A DNA stretch of 28,707 nt from Zygnema cylindricum (taxonomy: Eukaryota; Streptophyta; Zygnematophyceae; Zygnematales; Zygnemataceae). A program made the translations under genes and the position numbers. Positions 19,243-28,707 of this stretch are shown piece after piece. Every line of letters begins with the position of its first letter. Position 1 is the stretch's first letter. A model generated the notes under the pieces. The model ran no database searches and was not told where the DNA came from. It saw nothing but the letters and a program-made list of their open reading frames with translations. The stretch spans positions 1 through 28,707 of the forward strand of contig JBBHKE010001996.1 in assembly GCA_037447655.1 (NCBI GenBank). The letters run 5' to 3'.

Positions 19243-22200
19243 ATGCCCTCCAAAGTACGGAATCGAGAGGTCTCTGGAAAGAGTCAGGAAACAGAGGGAG
19301 GGAGTGTGGGAGGCGAGAGGGAAGGCAAAAGAAGAAAGAAAGATATTTCAGACAAGGTCATCAACAATGAAAAAACTGTGTCAGCAAAAAGTACGGAAAC
19401 AAAAAAAGGCGAAGGAGTCAGTACGGAAGACAGTGGAAGGAAGAAAATAGGCGGTGGGGTTAAAAAGAGGGGTTCAAAAAAAGGGGAGGAGAAAAAAGAA
19501 GCTGTGGAAAGGAAGTTGGAGGGCCTGCAAGAATTTATGGTAAGGAGGGAAAAACTAATATAAACTGTTTGGAATTTTAAATGTCCGGTAGTTAAAGTTA
19601 ATAGTTAGCCACTGTAGCTACAATTGTGAAGAGTTATCAGTAATTAGCTCACAATAGATATGAATTAGTCCACATATTTAAGTTATTCCATATCGAATTT
19701 GCAACTATAAGAAATACTACATTGAAATTAAAGAAATTGTAAATATTCAGCAACAAAACCGGTTTGGTCGGGGAAAGAAAGTTTGGTCCTGTTTTACATT
19801 TTGCCGTCTAGGAATTTCTGGCTCACTCTCTCTCACACTCTCTGTCTGTCTACCGCTCTCTGACTCTCAACTCGTTTCTGACGATCTCTCATCTCTCATC
19901 TCCCTCTCTCTTTATCCCTCACCCCCTCTCTCTCTCCCTCTCCTCTGCCTCCCTCTCCCCTCCCCCTCCCCCTCCCCCTGTGGTTTTTACGGTGGAAACT
20001 TAGCATTTCCGTACAGTTCTGTACGTGAAAACTATGTATTGAACACTGTGGACACCATCAAGTTGATCTTTGCCATCTTTAAACAAAGAATAAACAAATT
20101 AAACAAGTATCAAACTGTTTTTGTTCCTCTCCATGAAATTCTAAATCATTGATACACAATTTTTCTGAATTGATTTCACGAACAAAATAACTTCTAGAGA
20201 TCATCAAGGCGACAAATTTCCATATTCAAACTTTCTCGGTTTTCAGCTGTTGGGCAGCAGGTTTAGTTTACCAAGCTCTTTAGAAAAGAAGGATAAGATT
20301 TTTTTTCCTCAGTGGGGAAACTAAGTTCTAAACTGAAATCATTGATAGAAAAAGTCTAGGCATTTTTTTAAAATTTAAATATGTGTATGCATATGTTTTC
20401 TTTGTTTCCAGCCTTTGGAGGCAGGTTCTGCTTTACCGATCTCTTCAGGAAAGAAGGGAAAGCATTTGTCTTTAGTGGAATACTCGGAAACCCCAGGGAC
20501 TCCACAAAAGCCCAATGTGCTCTTTATTTCTCGTATTCCACACGGCTTTTACGAGGATCAAATGAGTGGTAAGTTAGTTTCTCATTTGCTCTCCAAATAT
20601 AAGGGAAGTTAGTAGGGAAGGTAGTTATACCGGAAGATCGATGTCAGAGAAGATATAAGGGAAGTTAGAAGGGAAGATGGATGTAAGGGAAGATGTAAGA
20701 TTGATGTAGGGGAAGATGATAGATGTAAGGGAAAATAGAAGATAGGAGCGTTGAGAACTACTTTTTATTTCCTCACTTTCACAATAGAACTTGAACTTCT
20801 TTAGAAAGGCGTGAAGGGAGGTTGTATATGGAGAGTTCTTGTCCAGTTGGATTTTGTTTAGGCTATACCATGGGCCATGTCGAAGCTGGTTTATTGGGCT
20901 TATTAGTTGTGTGAAACCAAAAGTCTCTGTGCATTAGTTGTCACTTTAACCAGTGGTCAAGGTTAGATTTTTTGGAACCGAGCAGTTATCACGTTGCAAA
21001 AGTCAATTGCCATAACATTATGGTCTACCGGTGGCACTTGCTATCTTCATTTTTAGTGATTCGTTCACTTTACTATTCGGTGGAATCAACGATTGTCGTC
21101 TTTGATTTTACGTAGTTCTTTCTCTTTCTGATTCGTTCTCTTTATACTGGATGGAATGGGTGATTGGTCCACTGGCTTTTATCGGCCACGGCAATTGACA
21201 TTTGCGTGAAAACAAAGTGCAAGAAAAAGGTTATTGCATTATATTATTGACTGTCATACTCTTTTGAAATGTTGACTGCCAGGTTTTTTTGGACAATTTG
21301 GGGAGATAACAAGACTTCGTTTGTCTCGAAACAAAAAGGTGCGATTTGTTTTTTCCGGGCAGGCAGTTGTTTAATACCTAGAAGTTTCCGAATTCTGCGA
21401 AGGGTTTTTCAATAAACGGGTTGTTTTGCAGGGGACTCTGCCTGGATTAAATAAAATTCACGCAGTTAACTTGAAAGTTGTTCACTGTTTTAGCTGATAA
21501 CTGTTTTTACTTTGGGTGGATTTTGCTGTGGATCTTTACCAGACAGGAAAGTCAAAACACTATGCTTTTTTGGAGTTTCGATCACCTGAGGTGGGTTTTC
21601 TTTTCTTCTTCTCCCAGTTGAAATTTCAGGAGCATAGCTCCTGCATACATTATCATTCAAGAACCAATCATTGCTGTGCTCTCCTATCCGTCAAACTTGG
21701 CCCAAGGGTAAAAAAGGGCAGCTCAAGGTAGAACCAGATTTTATGTGCCTGCAAGATGAGTGGTCGAGAGATCAACACTCCAGGAGGAGTAAAAGCAAGA
21801 TGCAGGAAATATATGTTTCCTCTGTATAGCAGTCAAGAGTAAATAGGGTGTGGAAGTACTGCCTATTCATTAATAAGGATGAACCGAAGCAGCATGAAAT
21901 GTATGCTTCCTCTGAGGGTGCAGGACTACTGCAGGTTCATTAGTAAGGACGAGAAATGATTCATCTGTTCATGTGTTTTGTCCTTTTGTGGCAGGTTGCT
22001 GCTGTTGTGGCCGAGTGCATGGACAACTACCTTCTGTTTGGGAGTATTCTGCGGTGCAAACTGATGCCCCCAGAGAAGATGCATCCTCTCATGTACGTGT
22101 TGCTCTTGGTTTTAAAGCAAATATCGCTGCAGGCCCTCATTGTATTCAATTTCTATCTCGGTTTTCCTGTAGATGTCGTCATAAACGCTCATTATATTCA

Positions 22201-23966
22201 ATCCCTATCTCGGTTTTCATGTGTGTCGTTGTAAACAATCATTATTTTTGATTTGTATAGATGTTGTACAGCATTGTTTATATGTCGTGGTGGCTTTGAC
22301 ATTTCCATGTGTTTTTATAGTGCGATGGACTTTCTGGATGAATTGATGTGAGATATCAGGTCATTGTGTGTCTTTTTTTCCCCATTTTCGTTGAAATCTC
22401 TCGTGTCATCTGATACAAACGACACAAGCACAAATTGGAAGGTTACCTTTAATGTTTGAGTATAGGAGTACAGAATTTGTAAGAAACATTATTATGTCAC
22501 ACGTTAAATTTTAATCAATCGGCAAAACTGGAGTCGTCAGTTGACATGCCACAAGTACAAAATGTGGACGTTATACTGGTATATAAATCAATATCATCTC
22601 TAAATGCACACTAAAAATGTTCTCTTCAGTCGCTTTTTAAGTCCACATATGGTATTCAGATTGCACTATGTGATTCAGTACTCTGTTGTGACACCGTTGA
22701 TACCCTTTTTTTTCCATTTTCTTGGGACAGGTGGCTCGGTGCCAACCGGAAGTTCCGATTGAAACCTTACAAGAAGTTAGCAAAAGAACAGCACAACAAG
22801 GTATAGCTTGTTTTTTTTTTCTGTTTTGTTTCAAGTTCGAAACACAGCAACCGTCATCCCCCGATTCACAGAAGAGAATTGTTTGAAGGGGGAATTACTG
22901 TTCTTTTCACTCTAACATATGTTCACTGAAAAGATTCTTAATGCTGATACGTCCATGTTTACACAAGGATTAGTTGCTTCCTTGGAAGGAGGATATGGCA
23001 CCTGAATTGAATTGAAGGTTTATTATCTCTGACTTGGCATGAATGAAGGCCTTAATGTAATTCTTCTTGTTTCCATAACGATGCTAAAAAGAGGTTTAAA
23101 CCTTTTTATTTGAAAGTTGTAGGTAGAAATTTATCCTCCAGTCTCCTTAAACCATCTACAAAAGAAAAAAAAGGCAATTCGATGGTGAAAAATGCCATAC
23201 ATTACAAGAAATAAAAAACTTTTGCCGAATAAAAATAAAGAAGGAAAAATGACAAACTAAGGACGCGAGAAAAGAAAAACTAACCCAAAACCGACAACAA
23301 AATGTCAAAAACTGGTAAAAACTACTAAACGAACTCCGACTAAACACTACTAAATTCTCTTAATAACTATTTTTGGCCAAGAAAAGAATGTTGAAATTTC
23401 CAAAAAAGGTTGTTGACTCTCTTACTCGTTTGATCCCATTTTTATCGACACAGGAAAGAGGCCCTGAAGAGCAGCGCAAACAATTAAGAAATTTGTTAAA
23501 AAAGGATAAAAATCGGCGCAAACGGTTAACGGCCTTGGGGATCGATTACGATTTTGAGAGCTTGGTGGGTTCTCCCTGCCACAGTATTTCTGTTCATATT
23601 TTTTTTGGGGATATTGTTGGGATGTCTTTGAGAATTTGACACAGTTTTTTTTTCTGGAAATTGCTGTCAAAATTTCTATCTTCTGTTTGTGACAGATGGT
23701 CACGGTTTTTGACTACATATGTACATGCTGTGTAATTGGCCGGGTATTCTTTGGCCACTCAATGCGATTTACGCTGTACCTCAATATTTAAATGCATTTA
23801 TGTTTCTTTATGTCTTTCAACGTTTTTTCCGTTTTTGCTTTGCTCTTTAATAGCACCCGGCCCGGTTTGGAGTGAAATTGTACCAAATTGAACTTTTTTT
23901 TTTCTGTTTGAATTGCAGAGCAAACAGGTGCCTCAGGTAGCGACACACAAAAAATTTTCCGACTAA
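19243..23966 (+). CDS. NIFK/Nop15-family nucleolar RRM protein, 294 aa, eight exons
   Basis: Likely a nucleolar RNA-binding protein of 60S ribosome biogenesis (known role of the yeast Nop15 and human NIFK family). Exons: 19243-19539, 20412-20568, 21283-21338, 21543-21590, 21995-22092, 22731-22800, 23454-23564 and 23919-23966; every intron is GT-AG, all phases agree, and the joined length is 885 bp, ending TAA. Residues 1-99 are Lys/Glu/Ser-rich and disordered-looking with basic nuclear-targeting clusters. One RRM spans about 135-212, with RNP2 VLFISR (135-140) and RNP1 KSKHYAFLEF (173-182). The family-typical FGQFGEITRLRLSRNKKTG and MPPEKMH segments follow the expected order. Residues 220-279 are a basic helical tail (KDKNRRKR). 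Length is close to human NIFK. The start codon is the first ATG giving this basic N-terminus after the telo boxes; an in-frame ATG at 19192 would add 17 residues. Confidence 0.93.
19815..19980. repeat. CT-rich microsatellite in NIFK intron 1
   Basis: Irregular CTCT/CTCCC repeats on the coding strand ending in three CCCCCT units. It is wholly intronic. Confidence 0.85.
20240..20325 (+). pseudogene. Decayed duplicate of the 5' half of NIFK exon 2
   Basis: The sequence TTTTCAG-CTGTTGG...GGAAAC parallels the true acceptor and exon 2 start (TTTCCAG-CCTTTGG...GGAAAC at 20405-20493) with many substitutions and small gaps. Shared strings include GTTTACC/CTTTACC, CTCTT, AAAGAAGG and GGAAAC. Read in the exon 2 frame it encodes 25 residues and then stops (TAA at 20322-20324), with no donor. 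An AATCATTGATA string lies before each copy (20144 and 20337), supporting a tandem duplication of roughly 165-195 bp. Confidence 0.55.
20584..20750. repeat. GATGTAAGGGAA degenerate tandem repeat in NIFK intron 2
   Basis: Irregular units around GATGTAAGGGAAGAT and AAGGGAAGTTAG, purine-rich on the coding strand. No coding meaning. Confidence 0.7.
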
Positions 23967-26487
23967 AGGGATTGACAAACCAAAAAAAAAGGGAAATGAA
24001 GGAAATGGGAGAAAGTTACATTACCTCTGAAGACTTGGTGGGCCTTCACTGTCAATCATGCGCTACTTTGACTAAAAAGATATGAAGTGAGTTTTTAATT
24101 TTTTTTTTGAGGATTAAGAGTTTTCCGTGGAGTGGTGGTTTAGTGCTTTTGAAAGTTTGAGAGTCTGTCTGAAAGATGGGCTTGTTAGTCCCTCCGAGTT
24201 GTTTGTCTTTTTTCTATTTTTGTTTCTCTCAACCTTTTATTGAGCGTTGAGTATATCAACGGTTTTTTAATTGTAACCCACAGGGTGGAAAATTGAAAGG
24301 AAGCTTTGAACCTCAAGCGTCTTGTCTCTCTCCATATTACGTCCCTCTGATTTTGGTTCTTTTCCTTTGTTTAGCTGGTAGAGTGCACCGCAAATTGTTA
24401 TAAGCAGAAATTACACTAATTCTATCCTGGTTTTTTCCTGCCCTATGACCTGCATGAAATAGCATTACTATTACTAGTTGCTTTTATCTCAACGTTAATT
24501 CTTTAATTGGTTAAAAAACAAACACGTCATTCAGAACTGAAGTAGAGTTAATTACACAAATGTAAACCCCAAGCTTTTTTTTAAACTCTTTTAACGATTC
24601 ACACTACTATCAATTGCACGCCTCCCATATCCTTTGGGCTCTTTGTTCTTTGCCGAGTGATGTAATGTTTGTGTGTTTCGTTGGACAAACATCGCCGCTT
24701 TTGACAAGGTCTTGAAGTCACAAATCGGTTTTAAAATTGATCCGTTATTCAAACGCAATTGGAAACGCTGTATATAGATTTTATGCATATTATATGGTTT
24801 TTTTGTGTATATTATGTGTATAGTACAAAGAAACTGTATCTCACCTGTCCAATTGTTTTCGCACGTTTGTTCCATGCTTTAAACAGCCGTGTTAGGATCG
24901 GATAGCTGAGCATGTTTTGCCTCAGAGATATTTTATTTGACCATTTTGTGAGCAGATTAACTTGTCTTGGGAGAGTTGTACAGTTCGTGCATTTTGTTGA
25001 GTAACTGTGCGTGCTGTTCCATGTAAAACTACGATTAACCCTCAGTAAAATGGCGAATGCCTTTCGGGTAAATATCATAAAAACAAGCAAGAATACAATA
25101 GAACTTTAGTCCAAGGATGCATCAACCTATCAGAGCCGACCGATTCTACGAAGAAACAGAAAAAAACAAGCAATTGAAAATTATGGTATCACATCCGACG
25201 TAGGTTTGATGAGCAAAAACAATGAAACGTAGTATATTGTTCACTTGTTATGATGTGCGTATTATAAGTGAAATACCCGTGTAATACATGTATTGTAAGG
25301 GAAAACAATAATATAGCTATTGTTTCGCACACTAAACCCACACATTCGTCCACAGTAGCCTCAGATGAGATATGGGGGCACACCTTTAACGTTACTAAGG
25401 GAGTGGAAAGAAAGAGGGAGGGAAACCTGTTTAACATCGTCTAAAATAGAACTGGAGGACAGGTTGAGGGGCGAGGGGAACAAATAATGATATTAGCCAC
25501 TGGTTACAACTCGTGTGACGGCGATTATGACTCGGAAAACGATCATGTTCATTTCCTGGTCATAAATCAGTACTAAATGCAGAGAATGTCTTTTATTCCC
25601 ATCAATTACATGTAAAATTATTCAAATGGTCTATTTTTTTTTTCGCTTTAATGCAGTACATTCCAGAATCATGGTACCATAGCGAATCGTATATTTTGTA
25701 TCCATCCTCGCTTTTAAGTCGATACTGATGATGATATGCGAAGAGATACCTACCAAATATGAATGTAGATATATTACAGGAAAAGATATGGGTATGGATA
25801 GTGGATTAGTGAGACATAGCCTCCAGTTAAAGGGGAAAAATGAAAGATAAGGGTGATTTCGACAGATGGAGATACAATAATGAGGCTGAGAATCTCAAAA
25901 CGCGCAAATGATTATAAAATTGATATCCGTATTGGTATACAAACTGACAATTATTCCGTCACGTTGGGCTTTGCTTAAAATCAAGAAAAGAGGGAAGGGA
26001 AGAGCAGAGGAGAAGAGAGAAGAGAGAGGAAGAGAGGAGCTTTTGATTCGACTAAAATTCGCTTTTGTTACACTCAGCATTATATAATTTCTCTAAAACA
26101 AATATTTTTCTAATCCAGCCTCACTATACTGAACTCTATTTTTTGAACACCTCCTCTCAATGATAGAGAGGGCAAGAGACTTTTTGCTTATAAATAGACC
26201 TATTGACCAGATTTTTTGCAATCAAAATTCCAAATTTCCCTTTAACACATATTTCCGGGCAAACAATCCTATTTGAACAAAAAATACCTACTTAAGACGA
26301 TAAAACCCTAAATAACCTCCTTAATAGTTAATACCCACATCGAAGCCATAAAAAACAAATATTATATATATATACACATAAATAGTCCTAATTTCCTCTC
26401 CTTATTGTTAAGCACTTTTCTTTAAAATAGTCCTATTTCTATTCTTCTCTCCTTTCTTTAAATAATGTTATTTTCTCCTCCTTTCCT
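23967..26487. other. Intergenic DNA between two convergent genes
   Basis: The first part should hold the 3' UTR of the NIFK-like gene and the last part that of the CLC-like gene. A degenerate CACCG-family copy may occupy about 24386-24604 (left CACCGCAAATTGTTATAAGC, right TTAACGATTCACACT). A GA-rich tract lies at 25981-26040 and a short (TA)n at 26363-26375. No further gene is supported. Confidence 0.45.
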
Positions 26488-28592
26488 TCACTCTCCCGTG
26501 GTGTGATCGTATTCTTCGTGTTCGAGCTCCACATCCATCCACGCTCGAGCTCTTTGCGGTTTTATAAGTTGAAACTTTTTCGTATTAGTGAGCATTAAAC
26601 TCACGAGAGCCGAGGCTCCCACGGGTTGTAAAATATTCGGTTGACCTAAAAGAAACCAAAGAAAAAAGAAGAAAAAAAAAACAAGGAAAAAGAAACGATA
26701 AAGAAAAGATTTATATTCAAGTCGAGAGCAAAACCGATAACATACGCAGGAAAGTGGGAAATATCCATGAAACAAGTCACCAAGAACCAATGGGAATTTG
26801 ATGTTCATTGCTCAGTTGACGATTATTGTCACTTCCGAAAAATGGTCCATTGTTTTTTCTTTTTTTCCAGTGTTTGTGTACTTTTCGAGACCTGAAGCTG
26901 GTATGTTAAGCCTCAAAACAAGTTTTTCAAGCCCAAAAACCAAAAGAATAAACTTTCCAAATCCGAAAAATAAGTTTTCCGAGCCCAAAATAGATTTTGC
27001 TCTCTGGGCCTAGATTGACCATTTTCTACCCCGAAAGCTGGTCTTCCAGCCCTAAAAATGAGTTTCGCACTTTTCTTTTTTAATAACGAAAATAGTTTTT
27101 GAATCCCAAAAATGAGTTTTCCAAGCCCGATAACCGGTTTCCCCAGCTTAACATAAATATTTTGAACCCTAAATAAATACTTTCCCGAGCCCCGAACTCC
27201 ATTTTTTTCCGATCCCAAAAATGGTGTTTTGACACACATAAGTTAGTTTTTTTTTGGCATTACCTGAAAGGGAGGCGAGAATTAGAGTGGTTCCAAAAGG
27301 GGTCCGGGTGATAGCGACATCGAGGGAGGCCGCGACACACATTGTGGCGATAGTCACATCTAAAGAGGGAATCCATAACTGAAAAAGAAAAAAAAACAAG
27401 AATTCAAAAGCAGAAAGTAAGAAAATTTCATAAGAAAACGTTAAAAAATGGAAAGGAATGTTGATAGAAAAACTGGTAATTGTCAGAAAAATATACGGAT
27501 GAAGAAAAGAAACACAAGAAAAGGTAATAAAACAGTTTAAGAAAGAGAAAGAAGGATCATGGAAAAATAAATCGTCTTCGAGTCCCAAAAAAAGACAGAC
27601 AGGACTTTTCTGTCTGTTTTTAGTTACTTGTGCTTGAAGGTCATTATTTGAGTCAACTTCGGAAAATAAAAACTTGGTATAGAAAAAATCCGGCCAGAAA
27701 AAGCAATTTATCTCCAAAAAAAAACCTCGAATTTTATAGATTTATAGCGTTGTGAGGTTGAGAAAAGAAAAAGAGACATCAGAAAAAGAGACCTCATGTG
27801 CCTGAAACAAAACCAGATACAATAGTAACTGTGTAATCCCCACAAGTAATATTATCCACTAATTCATGTTTCGCCCTCCAAAAAATGTAAAACCGAAGCT
27901 TTATATCCTTCATCTTAATGGGTTATACTGGACAAGAGTTCATGATTTAGCCCTTAATCCTAGACTCTTAAAAACCAATCATCTCAAAGCTTTATCCATT
28001 AATCTTAAAACTTTTTAATCGATAAACTCCACCTTGTACTTCATTCCTACATCCTTATCCTTCATCTTAAACCTTCATCCTCAACTTTAAAGCATCGTTC
28101 GTTCAATTGTTCCTAAACCATCACTTAACCTCAAAATTTCACCCGTTCACTTGATCTCAAAAACTTAACCCCTCATTCATAATATACTTAACCCCATATT
28201 ATTCATCAACTGTACTAAACCCATATTATTCCTCAACTTTATGAAACCCATATTATTCATCAACTTTATTAAACCCATATTATTCCTCGACTTTATTAAA
28301 CCCCTTTTATTCCTCAACTTTATTAAACCCATATTATCCCTCAATTTTACTAAACCCATACATTATTCCCAACTTACTTGAATTGCAGAACCTATGGCAG
28401 CCCCGGTGAGGAAGAAGGGGAAAATAAAACCTCCGCGAAATCCTCCATGGATAGTAATGGAGATGGTCACCATTTTGACAAAAGCCACCATGAGATTGGC
28501 CCAGGGGTCAGAGAGCGAGTAAGGGAGGAGTTGAACTTTGGGCCAAATATGGGTGAGAGGAGAGGCGCCTCTGTCTATGATGGTTTGCAGTT
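26488..28592 (-). CDS. CLC-family chloride channel/transporter, C-terminal three exons (5' partial)
   Basis: Membrane anion channel or exchanger of the CLC family. Exons in transcription order: 28592-28378 (71 codons plus 2 nt), 27378-27264 and 26645-26488, ending TGA. Acceptors are CCCACAG, TTTTTCAG and TTCTTTTAG; donors are GTAAGT and GTAATG. Phases (0, then 1) match exactly. The first exon carries GGFRGGFIFPFFLTGAAIGS, the conserved CLC GxFxP motif and helix; the second carries DVAITRTPFGTTLILASLSG, equivalent to the TRTP/LxLE region; the third begins GQPNILQPVGASALVSLMLT, the last core helix, then a short charged tail ending TTGE. No CBS domains follow, unlike most eukaryotic CLCs, so it resembles the short bacterial-type branch with GFRGG (YfeO-like; inference). 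About 161 residues are visible; the N-terminal half, including GSGIP and GREGP motifs, lies beyond the window. Confidence 0.85.
26890..27235. repeat. Degenerate repeat of about 30-35 bp in CLC intron
   Basis: Recurring GCCCAAAAATGAGTTTTCC-like units (for example near 26930, 26980, 27045, 27100 and 27215) fill most of the 618-bp intron 26646-27263. Open frames across it encode Gly-Lys-Leu-Ile-Phe-like repeats and are not exons. Confidence 0.7.
28188..28366. repeat. 27-bp tandem repeat in CLC intron
   Basis: About seven units of ACCCATATTATTCCTCAAC plus TTTATTAA. The unit is a multiple of three, so a minus-strand frame reads repeated Met-Gly-Leu-Ile-Lys-Leu-x-Asn-Asn. It lies within intron 27379-28377, next to the donor of the first visible exon. 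Diverged units on a similar theme (CTTCATCTTAAA) extend back to about 27900. Confidence 0.88.
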
Positions 28593-28599
28593 CTGTGGG

Positions 28600-28707
28600 A
28601 GAGAGAAGGAAGGAGAAAGGGAATGTAGGATTAGAGGGGAGGGAGGGAGGGAAAGCGGGAGAGGAGAGAGGAGGGGACAGATGAGAGAGAGGGAGAGGGA
28701 GAGAGGG
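28600..28707. repeat. Purine tract at the window edge
   Basis: GGGAGA/GAGAGG repeats continue to the end of the window. On the minus strand this is the polypyrimidine-rich intron before the CLC acceptor at 28593-28594. The preceding CLC exon is outside the window. Confidence 0.85.

Noticed and set aside
23373-23639. Longer reading of the NIFK exon 7 region as an independent 88-codon gene
   Set aside because: Only 23454-23564 belongs to the protein; the rest is intron bounded by good acceptor and donor sites.
26913-27239. 108-codon minus-strand frame between CLC exons
   Set aside because: It lies wholly inside a phase-matched intron and is made of a degenerate tandem repeat.

Overview
This window reads as nuclear DNA of an intron-rich, repeat-rich eukaryote, most likely of the plant lineage (green or streptophyte alga, or plant). 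No bacterial gene layout is present. The evidence is: spliced genes with GT-AG introns of about 200-1000 bp; a single-RRM nucleolar protein gene (NIFK/Nop15 family) whose upstream region carries several TAGGGTTT telo boxes, typical of plant ribosome-biogenesis promoters; a CLC chloride-channel-like gene; many long purine/pyrimidine tracts; and a dense cluster of short non-autonomous DNA transposons. I cannot name the species.

Layout. 1-510: GA-rich tandem repeats. 827-2944 (minus): a multi-exon gene of unknown function; four exons are well supported and one junction is uncertain. 3.0-4.9 kb: microsatellites and a pyrimidine tract without a gene. 4.9-15.0 kb: a transposon graveyard holding at least three families. 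Family 1 is a TA-flanked, CACCG-ended family of about 540 bp, with at least eight copies. Family 2 is a TTA-flanked PIF/Harbinger-like family ending GGGTGTGTCCCCATGT. Family 3 is hAT-type MITEs with exact 8-bp target duplications. Several copies are nested, in one place three levels deep. 15.27-15.69 kb: a minisatellite with a unit of about 50 bp. 16.39-16.89 kb: a pyrimidine tract. 18.3 kb: the second hAT MITE. 19.24-23.97 kb (plus): a complete eight-exon NIFK-like gene of 294 aa with all splice phases consistent. 24-26.5 kb: intergenic DNA. 26.49-28.59 kb (minus): the last three exons of a CLC-family channel gene, convergent with the NIFK gene; its upstream exons lie beyond the window.

The three genes show no functional link. 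The mobile elements encode no transposase that I can recognise, so they appear to depend on enzymes encoded elsewhere. The most informative structures are the nested insertions, an exon-like segment carried inside the PIF-like element, a decayed duplicate of NIFK exon 2, and the unidentified minus-strand gene.
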